A stretch of DNA of 64,000 bases from Austropuccinia psidii (lineage: Eukaryota; Basidiomycota; Pucciniomycetes; Pucciniales; Sphaerophragmiaceae): contig JALGQZ010000019.1 in NCBI GenBank assembly GCA_023105745.1, forward strand, positions 4,340,001 to 4,404,000, read 5' to 3'. Positions 35,404 to 45,850 of the stretch are shown one piece after another (position 1 is the stretch's first letter; every line of letters begins with the position of its first letter). The notes under the pieces are model-generated. The model made no database searches, was not told where the DNA came from, and saw only the letters and a list, made by a program, of their open reading frames with translations. The position numbers were made by a program, and so were the translations under genes.

Positions 35404-35525
35404 CACCGGGGCGAATCTCGTGTCAATCGTCGGCGATTGACTTCACGTCAAGCAAACGTCAAGCAGGATAAAAGTCGAGCTCACGTCAAGCGAAAATCAA
35501 GCGAACATCGAGCACACGTCACACT
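35404..35525. repeat. Terminal and subterminal repeats of CACTA copy 2
   Basis: After CACCGGGGCGAATCTCG come repeated short motifs: CGTCAAGC three times and close variants such as ATCAAGCG, GTCGAGC and ATCGAGC, plus the inverted pair TCAATCG / CGATTGA. Arrays of short motifs next to the ends are where CACTA transposases usually bind. The G+C content jumps compared with the flanks. Confidence 0.6.
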
Positions 35526-35982
35526 CTGGTCTTACACCAAATCCTGTGACATCCAATAATATTGGTTCCCCTGTGCCTTCAACTCAGATTCCTCACCACC
35601 TGATCATCCCACAACCGTCCGATGATTGGTAAAAATTACACCAGACCCTCCTGTTTGCACACACACACATCAAAGATGTCCTTCAGCCAGTCTTGATGTA
35701 GGCGGGGGGTTTGACTTCACCAGGTCATCCATGAAGTGGGGGTGTGCATTGGCGTGTGCGGGTGCGTGTGCGTGTGCATTGGCGCGTGCGGGTGCACATG
35801 CGGGTGTGGGTACGCAAAAGCCGATTCCGCTTCCAACATGATGATGGCGCAGTTAGAAATTTTGGATGCTGTGAAGGGTGAGTGTGTGGGTCATTTGATC
35901 ATTGGACTTGGCTTATTCACACTGTACCCAATGTCAAAATAGTAAGTTCTTTGTGGCAATGTGAAATAATGGGCTTTGCTTG
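35526..35982. other. 3' region of TNP2 with a GT-rich simple repeat
   Basis: No gene is seen. The stretch contains a GTGTGCG/GGTGCGTGTGC-type purine-pyrimidine alternating repeat at 35735-35815. The short frames over that repeat encode only low-complexity Cys/Ala/Gly runs. Confidence 0.6.
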
Positions 35983-36073
35983 TCACAATGGCATGTCTCT
36001 GTCACTAAATTTTGAGGCAATTATTTCACTAGCAAAATTGCTAATGAATCTGAGAGATTTGCATTTCTGTTGA

Positions 36074-36140
36074 CTAAATTTCATGAAATAACGGCTTTAT
36101 CATTACAAGCAGTCCACATGACAGAACTTTGTTATCATAC
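36074..36140 (-). other. Candidate second intron in TNP2
   Basis: Donor GTATGA and acceptor ATTTAG on the minus strand. Splicing joins the long exon to an open segment reading QQKCKSLRFISNFASEIIAS. It is phase-consistent, but the branch point is weak, so this is tentative. The alternative is that the protein ends at 36074. Confidence 0.4.
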
Positions 36141-36735
36141 AATCCACAGTTACCTTCTATTTCTTCTTCAGATATAATCAAGTGTCCATCATCAAAACCA
36201 ACAGATTTATAAATATTCAGATGCGGCCAATCTGGTAGGAAATTCACATCAATCTTCAAAGGTTTTAAAATCAGAAAGTTATTGTTCAGTATGCTAGATG
36301 GCTCAGAGACTTTGAAAATGCTATCGATAATACCAAATTGTTGTGAGTTGCCCCTCAGAAAACATATCACACTGTTGCTGATATTTTTGGATTCAGTTGA
36401 AAATATATTGTTCCCAATATTAATGTTTGAAACTGGAAAATACCAAGGTGAGACAATCCTTGAAGTGGGAGGACTTGTGGATTGCACGGTAGTGTCTAAG
36501 CTGATCCAATCAACTATTTCCCTTGTTGCATGAAAAGTCTGTAAGTACTCAACCAGGCAATCATAATTTTGTTGGTCATGGCGGGATGGCTTGTTATATT
36601 TATGGTGATTGAACACGGCAGGTGGCTGTGATTCGAAAAGCTGTTTTATTTCACATGGCACAGATGGGGATTTCAGGAGAACGGAAAGGTTGGAACATCG
36701 ACAGATATGTTGAAGTAAGGTTTTATCTATATCAT

Positions 36736-36818
36736 CTATTCAGAGTTGCAAAAAGTTAGTCTTATTCAGTTCAGGTGTTTAATCAATGTGAATATATTGA
36801 TCTTATTAATTGACATAC
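36736..36818 (-). other. Intron in TNP2
   Basis: Minus-strand donor GTATGT (36813-36818), branch-point-like GACTAAC and acceptor AATAG (36736-36740). Removal keeps the frame (phase 1) and bypasses several stops, which strongly supports it. Confidence 0.8.
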
Positions 36819-38992
36819 ATATCTTGTTATTTGTTGGCATCTTTGCAAATACTCCAATCAAGCGCTCATAACCCCATGTGGCTGAGGCTTGTGCTGGGCC
36901 CCAACGTTGGAAGAGTTCGGGAATATGATCAGCAAAATGATGATTTGGTTTACTTTTCTGTTTTGGGAACAGGAGTTGATTGGAAAGGCGGAATTTTTTC
37001 CAATGTTCAGCAAATGCAGTCGCATCATCTATTGAAACAGTCCAGCTTGTGGCAATGTTGATAGCACTAATCAAATGGAATGTATTCTTGGCTAGTTCAT
37101 TTGCAAGTTCTTCTGACTGACCCATTTTTCTTTGAGTGTTGGCAGATTGGTGTGCATCTAATGACATCTGTTGACTGAGCATTAGAAATGGAATATAGAC
37201 CTTATATAAGAGAGCCCATTCAGCGGCTTTTAAGCTACCATGAGAGGGGGAACCCATGTTGCGAGGTACTCTTGTCCATGATGAGGGAATTATTGTCTCA
37301 GATATGATTTGTCGGAGATGCTCCAGAGCCTCACCCTTGATCTGGTGATCACTCAGTGCAGTGATATCCAATTCAGAGGGTATTTCAGAAGTGGGGATGT
37401 AATCGGCATCAAATGAAGGAATCTCCGCAGAACCACTAGATGGATGTTCTGTGTGAAGGGTGGGCATTGGGAAGTAGTTTTTCCGGGTGGAAGTAGTGGG
37501 GAGTGGCTCATTTATTATTTTTGCTGGGTCTCTTCTCAGGGAGCGGGCCTCTCTCAATGTGATTTTATCAAGAGAGCTGTTGGAGGTCATGGAATCTGAG
37601 TCTGAACTGTTGGTGTCATTGGATTTCCTGCGGGACCTGAAGTAAATTTTTGATTTCGCCTCTGGAATGCACAATTTGAAAGTTGCATGATCCTTCAAAA
37701 TTCCAAGTATTAAATTATGCATTATGTCAAGATTAACCATTCTGGTTGCATCCCAATACGGAAGGTCTTCCAAAATTGAATATTGCACTCCATACTCAGA
37801 GAAAATTGCTTGTCTTTGTTGTGGGGTTGCCCGAAGCCATTTGGCAAAGGTTGATTTATGACTTTGGTATGAGCGCGTGTAGTGAAATTGAGGACCAATT
37901 TCTTCAATTTGAGCTTTGTGAATGGTGCAAAAATTACAAAAGTGGTTTCCTGAATGGGAAATAAATCCAGTAAGCTTGCGCATGGCAACCACATCCGCAA
38001 TGGCTGTGAGGATGGCAACACGGATAAAGGATCCTGATGGACCTGTTGAGGTGGGTGCAAAATGGTAACCTTGCCATAGCTCTTTGAGCTCGTTGATGAG
38101 TGGCATTAATAGATAATTCAATTGAAGCGCAGTTGGCTCCTTCGGACCAGGGATGATTCCTGCAACATAGACATTCTCGGGCTTCAATCTTTCACTTGGG
38201 GGAAGATTAAGACAAATAAGCATGATAGGTCCAATGCTAGCCAACCGGGTTGACTTTCCATGTGCATTAAACCAGTCCACATATATGGAGAAGGCCAATG
38301 CACCAGGAATGGACATGAATGGGGGGTCATGGATATTTCTAGTGCCAGTGAAGCGTCTCCAGACCAATCCATCCCAGACGTCACGTTTTGGGGAATCTTC
38401 GGGAGTTTGGGATTGTTGATGTTGATGCAGAATGTCCATAATTCCAGCCCACTGGAGAAATCTGGCAAGCCAATTTTTGAATGGTTGATAAATGAAATGT
38501 TTTGTTGGTATAAATTTTTGCTTCATGTTGGTTGTGTTTTGGGTGTGGGGTTCAGATGAATAGATGAATTTGCCTAATGATTGTGTGCAAGGGGGATCAT
38601 GATCATTTGGGTCATTATGGCGTTGACAGTGGGGTTGGTCAGTTGTGACTGATTCAGTAAGGCCATTAAGAGAGAAACATTGAGGACAACATATATAGTT
38701 TTGAATCACTGGCTCCAATTGGAGATGTTCAAATATGGTACTCAGATCTTGAGGTATATGGAATGCAGGAGCGGGGGGACCAGCTGAGCTTGAGATACTG
38801 GACTTGATCAGCAGGTTCAGGGCGGGGTTGAGTATGCGTGAAGCCCTGCGGGGTAAATTATACCTTAATGATAGAATGGCAGATATTATCATTCCTAGGT
38901 CTTGTGGGGGAAGGGTTTGACTGCCACTATATGGTTTCTGTGCATTTGAATTGAGACCCGCTGGAGTTGGGAAAGTGCTTTGGGTCAAACGT

Positions 38993-41359
38993 TGTGGGAA
39001 CTCCTTTTGTTGTGGGATAAATAATAGGCAGTACCTTGAGGGGGAAATTATTGGTGAGTCTGTTTTGAATTTCAGAATCAGCCAATAACCATGGGTGCTA
39101 AGGTGTATTAGCTGCCCCTCTAATTATACTGAAAAAGATACCCTTTTGATGAGATCACAAATCAATTATTTAGTTTTGTGGCTTTTCAATTAGAGAATTT
39201 TCTTCAGCAGTCTCTATCAGTCTGTCAATAAAAGATCACTATGATAATAATGGTAATAGTTAATATTTTTTTAATAATAATTTAGTTTTGCTTAACTTTC
39301 TTGTTATTGATTATAATTCTTTTTCATTAATTCTTCTAGTATTCCTTCTTTCAATACCTGAGATATTTTAAATAATATTTTTTTTTAAGATCACTATTAA
39401 TATTAATAATAATCTTGATAGCTAGCTAATACTTTTAAAGGTGATTTAATAATACTATCAATATAGCTATAATAATTTAAGGGTAAGATAATTCTTTAAT
39501 GGTTGTTTTGTTTAATATAAAGGTAAGATATAAATGATATAATAGTAATATAATACTATTAGGATCAATATAAATATAATCCAATATACCTAAAAGGCTT
39601 ATGATATAAGGTATAAGGGTAAGATGATATCCCTTCTATAAATAAGGGTTATTGATAAATTAGATAAGATCACTATTGATAATATCTTCCAACACTACTT
39701 CAACACTACTACTATAATGGTAAGATTATTTAAATAATATTAAACTCTTTCATTAATATTATAAATATCTTTCATTAATTAATCATAAATAACACTATAA
39801 GATACTGAGCCTTGCTACTGATCTTTTTCAATATAAATACTAGATTATCCTACTAGAGAAGGGATGGATTGATCCTCAAGATTACTGTCTGAATCAGAAG
39901 CATGGGGGGAAAAACAGGGAGAGAGGCCCTTTATTTATACCTTTTGGGCCCTCCATAGAGCCTTCCAAAAACAAGGGACTTAGAAAAAATTCCACCTTGA
40001 GACGTTTTTGCTGGTGGGTAAATTAAAAATGGTGTCATTTGATCAAGATATTGCACCATATGTTTGGTTGATTGCACCATTCTGAACCTTATTATTGTCA
40101 GTGCACAGCCTTGAGACATTTTTGCTAGTGGTTAAACTTGGAATGGTGTCATTTGTTCAGGATATTGCACCATATGTTTGGTTGATTGCACCATACTTTT
40201 TGAATTATACTTATATTTTAACTAAACTTTATTCTTATTATGCACAGCCTTGAGACATTTTTGCTGGTGGTTAAATTTGGAATGGTGTCATTTGATACAG
40301 ATATTGAACCATATGTTTGGTTGATTGCACCATTTTAAAAACTGTATTCTTATCTCTACTAACCTTATTTTTCTTCTTCACAGCCTTGAGACATTTATGC
40401 TGGTGGTTAAATTTGGAATGGTGTCATTTGTTCAGGATATTGCACCATATGTTTGGTTGATTGCACCATACTTTTTGAATTATACTTATATTTTAACTAA
40501 ACTTTATTCTTATTATGCACAGCCTTGAGACATTTTTGCTGGTGGTTAAATTTGGAATGGTGTCATTTGATACAGATATTGCACCATATGTTTGGTTGAT
40601 TGCACCATTTTAAAAACTGTATTCTTATCTCTACTAACCTTATTTTTCTTCTTCACAGCCTTGAGACATTTATGCTGGTGGTTAAATTTGGAATGGTGTC
40701 ATTTGATACAGATATTGCACCATATGTTTGGTTGATTGCACCATTTTAAATAACTGTATTCTTATCTCTACTAACCTTATTTTTCTTCTTCACAGCCTTG
40801 ATCTGTATTCAGTTGAGTATTTCTTTATGTAAAATTTAATTTGTAAATAATACCTGTAATGTTTGGTTATGGGAGTTTAAGTGGGGATTGAGTAATGTAA
40901 CACTATGTTAACTTATATGTAAGTGTTTTTTTTTTATGTCAAGACATGTAACACATGATGTTGTAAGAGTAATGGTATCACTTATGTAATATTACACATG
41001 TTTATTCATATTGAATATTTAGACAATCTGCATTATCTTTAAGCATATTCTTGTACCTAGTATAGAGTGTATAGTATCATTTCTCTTCTTTAATCCATGA
41101 TATCTAGAAAATTATTGACATTATGGGGTTGAGGCAATATGTGACTATAGGTAAAATTTGATGTAGATTCCAGTGGAATACTTATTTTTGTTATTTTAAT
41201 ATAATTCTCTTCCTTTTTCTTGCAATTTTTTACTTTTATCTTTCACTTTTTTATCTTTATTTTCTTTATATATATATATTATTATTATTATTATTGATCA
41301 AAGTTTTAGCTTTGAAATTGTGGATTTGAACCTTGGAAGAACTGGTATGGAATACCACA
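38993..41359 (-). repeat. 3' LTR of element V
   Basis: 2367 bp, nearly identical to 57973-60338. It is AT-rich. It holds an array of six about 137-bp tandem units (39995-40797) and a short ATT repeat near its right end (41276-41296). The + strand ORFs across the tandem units are a by-product of the repeat. Confidence 0.95.
39995..40797 (+). repeat. Six tandem ~137-bp units inside the LTR
   Basis: Units start with CAGCCTTGAGACATT at 40106, 40245, 40381, 40520 and 40666, with a shorter first unit at 39995 and a terminal partial at 40793. Two linker types alternate. Each unit carries GATATTGCACCATATG and GATTGCACCAT, and several end with a branch-point-like CTACTAACC, a pyrimidine run and CAG on the + strand. 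The same array is at 58975-59777 in the other LTR. Confidence 0.9.
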
Positions 41360-41376
41360 TCCCCCTCTCCATTTAA
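41360..41376 (-). other. Polypurine tract of element V
   Basis: On the minus strand TTAAATGGAGAGGGGGA ends exactly where the 3' LTR begins (TGTGGTATTCC). Two more copies of the core lie inside the element, at 45664-45680 and 51953-51967. Confidence 0.85.
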
Positions 41377-41484
41377 TGCTGTCCCCAGCATTCAAGGTGA
41401 TAATCCACTTACTTTTTTTAAAAAAAACAATCAAACATTTCCCCCCTTCTTTTTTTTTTTTTTTTTTTTTGAATAAAAGGATTT

Positions 41485-44400
41485 TTATTCATCAAAGTCC
41501 TCTTCATCTTCAAATTGAGATTCATCTTCAACTTCCTCTTCTCCTTCTTCCTCTTCTTCCTCTGAGTCCAACTCTTTTCCTCTTGGATAGAACTTCTTTA
41601 TTTGACTTGCTGCAAACCTTCTTGCTAGCTTTGTACCATCTAATTCTTCCAGCTCATATGGACCATTGTTTATTTGTCTCACAACTCTATAGGGTCCATC
41701 CCATCTATTCTTGAACAATAATCCCCATTGTGACTCTAATGCTTTATTGTATACAAGAACAATTTCACCTGGATGAATTGGCTTTCTTATTTGATGTGCT
41801 AATTTCCTGTCCCAATATTTTACTGAATCCTCCCTGGCCTTTTTCAATTTCTCTTTTTCCCTTTTTCTTATTTTTTCTTTTCCTGATAGCTGTACAGCTC
41901 TTGCTTCCAATAAATCTTCTGTTGATTTGACTTTGTGCCATTCAATTGATAAGTATGTTTTTGCTTCAATGTCTATTGGTAGTACTGCCTTTTGACCAAA
42001 TTGAAGCTCAAATGGGGAGTAACCTGTTGTTCTTTTGGTTGATATTCTGTCAGCCAATGTAACCAAAGGTAAGTATTCTTTCCATTTTGAACCATTTTCA
42101 CCACACATCTTCACCAATGCATCCTTCAATTGTTTATGCCCCCTTTCTACCATTCCTTGTGACTCAGGGTAGTAGGGTGTTGTTACCCTTATCTTTGAGC
42201 CTGCTTTTTTTACTGCATCTTGTAGTTCCTTTCCAAACTCAGGCCCCCCATCTACTGTGACCTCTTTTGGGGCTCCATACCTGCAAATCCATTCAGAAGT
42301 GAACCATTCTGATACTGACTTTGCTGTAAGCTTTACTAAACCAATTGTCTCTGGCCATCCTGAGAAATCATCCCTGGCCACTACTAAATACTTCCATCTT
42401 CCTGCTTTTACATGTACTGCATCTATACTGACTCTTTCAAATAATGTTGAGGTGAATGATATTCTTCCTTCCTCTTTTTGGTGATAATGACTTCTCTTTT
42501 GACAAGCTTTACAAGATTTAACCCATTTTTTGACTATTTTCTTCATTCCTTCCCACCAAAATCTTTCTTTAACTCTTCTGTATGTTTCATTTTCTCCTCT
42601 GTGTCCCATTTCTTCATGTAATGATTTTAATATTCTTCTTTGAGAACTCTGACTTGACACAACTACTTGTGGATTTGGTGTATTTCTTCTTTTGAGTTGG
42701 CCTTCCTCCAGAAAGAAATTTGATGACTTCCTTTTAATTTTTTTGAAGTCATCCTCTTTACTACCAAAGGGCCTTTTCAATGTATTTAAGTATTCCACCA
42801 TTCTTTTCCAAAATCCTTCTTGCTTTGATGGTAGCTTTATTCCTGCCAATTTTATTATATTATTATGTTTTACTCCAAACCCTGGGTGTGGTTTTATCCA
42901 TTCTTCTTCTTCATCAAAATCAGATTTTTCTTTTTCTTCATCTTCTGACTGAGGTCTTCTTGACAGCCCATCTGGCATTGTGAAGGTCTTCCCTGGCTTA
43001 TGAACTAAGTCAAAAGAAAACAATTGAATAAATGCAACCCATCTGGTCATTGGGGCATTTGGCAAACAGGGTGAGTTTATCATTTCAATTAAGGCTTTTG
43101 CATCTACTTGTAGCTCAAAATGTTGTCCCCAAAGTACTGTTTGGAGTTTCTTGAGAATTTTGGCCACTCCACATAGCTCCAGCTTTGGCTGTGAGTATTT
43201 TGATTCCAATCTTGAGAATGTGATTGATTCATAAAGAACTGGTCTGTCCTTTCCTTCTTTGTCTTCTTGAGTAAGTACTGCTCCTGCAGCTATATAGCTT
43301 GAGTCTACTGCTAATTTAATCTTCCCTGCTCCCTTTTCATAATCCAAATTTTTTAATGTTATTTCCTCCCCTACAATTTTTCTTAACTTTTCAAATGCTT
43401 CATCACATTTAGTATTCCATTCCCATTCTTCATCATCTCTTGTTAATCTTCTTAGTGGTGATGCAACCTGAGAGAAATTTTCAATGAACATTCTAACATA
43501 TGCACAAAGTCCCAAAAAGCCTCTTACTTCCTTTTTATTGAGGGGCTTTGGCCAACTTTGTATTTTATTAATCTTCTGCTTTGAAATTTTTCTTCCATTC
43601 AAAGAAACTACATGCCCTACTATGTCCAATGCTGGCACACAACATGCAAATTTGATACCTGATATGGTAAGTCCTGCCTCTTCAATTCTGAATAATATTC
43701 TCTCTAATGTAACTGCATATTCCCAAATGAATCTTCTTATCAAATTATTTTCTTGTAAAGTTTCATTATTATATGTTGATCTTGGACCTTTTATCCCTCC
43801 ATCATCAATAAAAATTCCTACATTCTCTGGTATTTCTTCTTGAAGTATCCAAGTCATTTGGGCTTGATAAACTGCAACAGAATTAGTTGCTCCTTGTGGT
43901 AATCTTGTGAGTTGTAGCCTTCCAAGTGGTGTTTCAAATGTAGTTAAGGGTCTTGTAGAAATGTCTAATTCTCTTTCATCATACCCTCCCATTATGTCAC
44001 CAAGTCCATAACAAGCTCTCCCTGAAAAGGCATCTACAAATTCTTCAATATGTGGTGGTAATCCTGCATCTTTAATGGTTACTTTATTAAGATCCTGTAA
44101 GTCATGGACAATTCTAAGTTTTCCATTTGACTTTGCAACACAAAATACTGGACTTGTATAGCTGGAGGTAGACTGCTCATACAAGCCTGTTCTAATCCTT
44201 TCCCTTACCAATTCAATAAACTGTGGTATTATGGGCTTTGGTATTGGTATTGGCTTCTTTTGCCAAGGTGTATGTGGTATTACTGGTATTTTATAGGGTT
44301 TTCCATATGAATGTTTCAGTAAACCCCTTTCCTCTGTACTGAATGCAATTGCTTTTTCTCTTAAAACTATGACACTCATCAGAAGACTCCTTTCTTCTTC

Positions 44401-44628
44401 TGAAAGCCATCCAGGTGGTCCAAAATTTATCAATTCAAATCTTTCTTGTGTTATTTTTGATGTGACCATAAATTTAGGTGGTTTTGGTGATAGTGGTGTA
44501 TTATAAGGGTCTCTTGATAATGGTGGCCTTCCCAAAGGAGGATTTATGTCTTGTGGCATAGGCTCATTAACTGGTTTGACCTTCTTGAGTACTGATTTGT
44601 ATTTTGCTGCACTATTTTGGTAATCCAT
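41485..44628 (-). CDS. Pol of element V: reverse transcriptase, RNase H, integrase
   Basis: An intact frame of 1047 codons. RT: VFCVAKSNGKLRIVHDLQDLNK (about residue 155), LGDIMGGYDERELD (motif A), LPQGATNS, and the catalytic box FIDD at about 272-275. RNase H begins near 440 (LAVDSSYIAAGAVL) and includes KLELCGVAKIL and VDAKALIEM. Integrase: zinc finger HEEMGH ... CKACQKRS (about 670-705), core aspartates in SIDAVHV (about 732) and VTVDGGPEFG (about 793), glutamate in GMVERGHK (about 827), and a GPY/F motif (RWDGPYRVV). An acidic Glu/Asp tail closes the protein and there is no chromodomain. Protease is absent and lies with Gag instead. The ORF starts 8.8 kb after the Gag stop, so splicing or internal initiation is needed. 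I remember similar FIDD-type RTs in other basidiomycete elements. Confidence 0.9.
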   Translation of the reverse strand: MDYQNSAAKYKSVLKKVKPVNEPMPQDINPPLGRPPLSRDPYNTPLSPKPPKFMVTSKITQERFELINFGPPGWLSEEERSLLMSVIVLREKAIAFSTEERGLLKHSYGKPYKIPVIPHTPWQKKPIPIPKPIIPQFIELVRERIRTGLYEQSTSSYTSPVFCVAKSNGKLRIVHDLQDLNKVTIKDAGLPPHIEEFVDAFSGRACYGLGDIMGGYDERELDISTRPLTTFETPLGRLQLTRLPQGATNSVAVYQAQMTWILQEEIPENVGIFIDDGGIKGPRSTYNNETLQENNLIRRFIWEYAVTLERILFRIEEAGLTISGIKFACCVPALDIVGHVVSLNGRKISKQKINKIQSWPKPLNKKEVRGFLGLCAYVRMFIENFSQVASPLRRLTRDDEEWEWNTKCDEAFEKLRKIVGEEITLKNLDYEKGAGKIKLAVDSSYIAAGAVLTQEDKEGKDRPVLYESITFSRLESKYSQPKLELCGVAKILKKLQTVLWGQHFELQVDAKALIEMINSPCLPNAPMTRWVAFIQLFSFDLVHKPGKTFTMPDGLSRRPQSEDEEKEKSDFDEEEEWIKPHPGFGVKHNNIIKLAGIKLPSKQEGFWKRMVEYLNTLKRPFGSKEDDFKKIKRKSSNFFLEEGQLKRRNTPNPQVVVSSQSSQRRILKSLHEEMGHRGENETYRRVKERFWWEGMKKIVKKWVKSCKACQKRSHYHQKEEGRISFTSTLFERVSIDAVHVKAGRWKYLVVARDDFSGWPETIGLVKLTAKSVSEWFTSEWICRYGAPKEVTVDGGPEFGKELQDAVKKAGSKIRVTTPYYPESQGMVERGHKQLKDALVKMCGENGSKWKEYLPLVTLADRISTKRTTGYSPFELQFGQKAVLPIDIEAKTYLSIEWHKVKSTEDLLEARAVQLSGKEKIRKREKEKLKKAREDSVKYWDRKLAHQIRKPIHPGEIVLVYNKALESQWGLLFKNRWDGPYRVVRQINNGPYELEELDGTKLARRFAASQIKKFYPRGKELDSEEEEEEGEEEVEDESQFEDEEDFDE

Positions 44629-45663
44629 TTTGTAATATCACTGAAATGATTCTGTTTTTCTCTTTGATATTTCTATATTTTTATATATTTTTTCTTTTTA
44701 AAACTGGTTAAGTTGTATTCAATATAGTATCAATTCTTCTATTTTCTTTAATTCTTCTCCTTATTTTAATAATTTATTAAATTAAATAAATCTTCACTTC
44801 TGTTATCTTTTTTCTGTCCATACATTTGAGGTTGCAGTTTAAGGTCATACAGGACCCTACAACTCAGGTGTGCAGACCCTGTATATTAGGTATACAAAAT
44901 CCTGCCTTTTTATGTCATACAAGGACAATAAGACCCCTTGTCCATTTCTTCACAAGGGAGCAGTTTCATGTCATGCTGAGGACCTCCTGGTCTTCAAGTT
45001 GACTTGATCCAAGGGCAGTTTATTTTTTTATTTTATTTTTTATATTTTTTTTTTCATTAAGTTGAAAGATTCCTTATACTAATATCAACTTAAGCTACCT
45101 TGAGGCTTAATAATTCATAAAATGTTTGGGTTGATATATATTTCTTTCTTCTTTTCAGTCATTAAAAATCTCCTTGCATATTTCAATTCTACATTTTTGT
45201 CCTTCTTTCTTCAATATTTTATTGTTTGGCCAATTTATCACATATATTTGAGGATTTTATTTGAACCATTTCAAATCTGACCTCTTCTTTCTTCACATTA
45301 TTTCTTTAATACCACTACTCCTTTCATGGACTAAAATAAAGAAATAGATTATAAGCCCTCAGGTGTGCCACCCCTGTAGTTTTAAGTCATACAAGGACTT
45401 AAAATTCCACTACTCCCTTCATGGATTAATTAAATTGCCAATTTTATATATTGAAAGAAATTCTCATACTTTTAGAGTTGAATATGCCTTCAGGATGTTT
45501 TTATGATGAGCTTAAAGGAAAGCCAGTCTATATTTATCATCTTCCATTCATTATTATGAAAATTCATCATATCATGATTGAGCTTTCAAGATACTATTAA
45601 GATATCTTTTTTTCATTCTTCTTCTTTCTATCTGTAATATTAATCTTCAGGCTTGGGATAATA

Positions 45664-45680
45664 CCCCCCTCTCCATTTAA
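45664..45680 (-). other. Internal polypurine-tract-like motif 1
   Basis: On the minus strand TTAAATGGAGAGGGGGG, nearly identical to the tract before the 3' LTR. It is 4.3 kb upstream of that tract in element direction. Confidence 0.55.
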
Positions 45681-45775
45681 ATTTCTGTGGTTGGTTTCTC
45701 TACTTTATTTGTATTTTGTTCTTCATTCTTGCAATATTTTCTTGCCAAATTTTGAATTTTTAGCTTTATTATTTC

Positions 45776-45776
<1 letters not shown>

Positions 45777-45849
<73 letters not shown>

Positions 45850-45850
45850 T
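45777..45850. repeat. ATT microsatellite
   Basis: About 25 uninterrupted TTA/ATT triplets. The frame over it encodes only Ile and is not a gene. Confidence 0.95.

Larger units (their letters stand above)
35983..38992 (-). pseudogene. TNP2-like CACTA transposase, main 3' part, disrupted by element V
   Basis: The minus strand encodes most of a TNP2 transposase: WDGLVWRRFTGTRN (near 38360), YVDWFNAHGKST (near 38265), NVYVAGIIPGPKEPT (near 38150), SHSGNHFCNFCTIHKAQ (near 37930), MVNLDIMHNLILGILKDH (near 37710) and WGYERLIGVFAKMPTNNK (near 36850). An 83-bp GT-AG intron at 36736-36818 joins NNK to DKTLLQHICRCSN in frame. A second 67-bp intron at 36074-36140 is possible and gives a short last exon ending RDMPL at 35983. 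With the N-terminal 83 codons at 60343-60584 the protein would be about 1040 residues, normal for the family. The gene was apparently open until element V inserted, so the interruption is recent. It would have moved CACTA elements. Confidence 0.85.

Noticed and set aside
35626..35942. Cys/Ala/Gly-rich open frames, possible small secreted protein
   Set aside because: They only translate the GT-rich simple repeat. No signal peptide followed by a unique mature part.
39995..40797. Regular tandem repeats that could be taken for a CRISPR-like array
   Set aside because: Units are about 137 bp with no unique spacers, lie inside both LTRs, and the window is eukaryotic.
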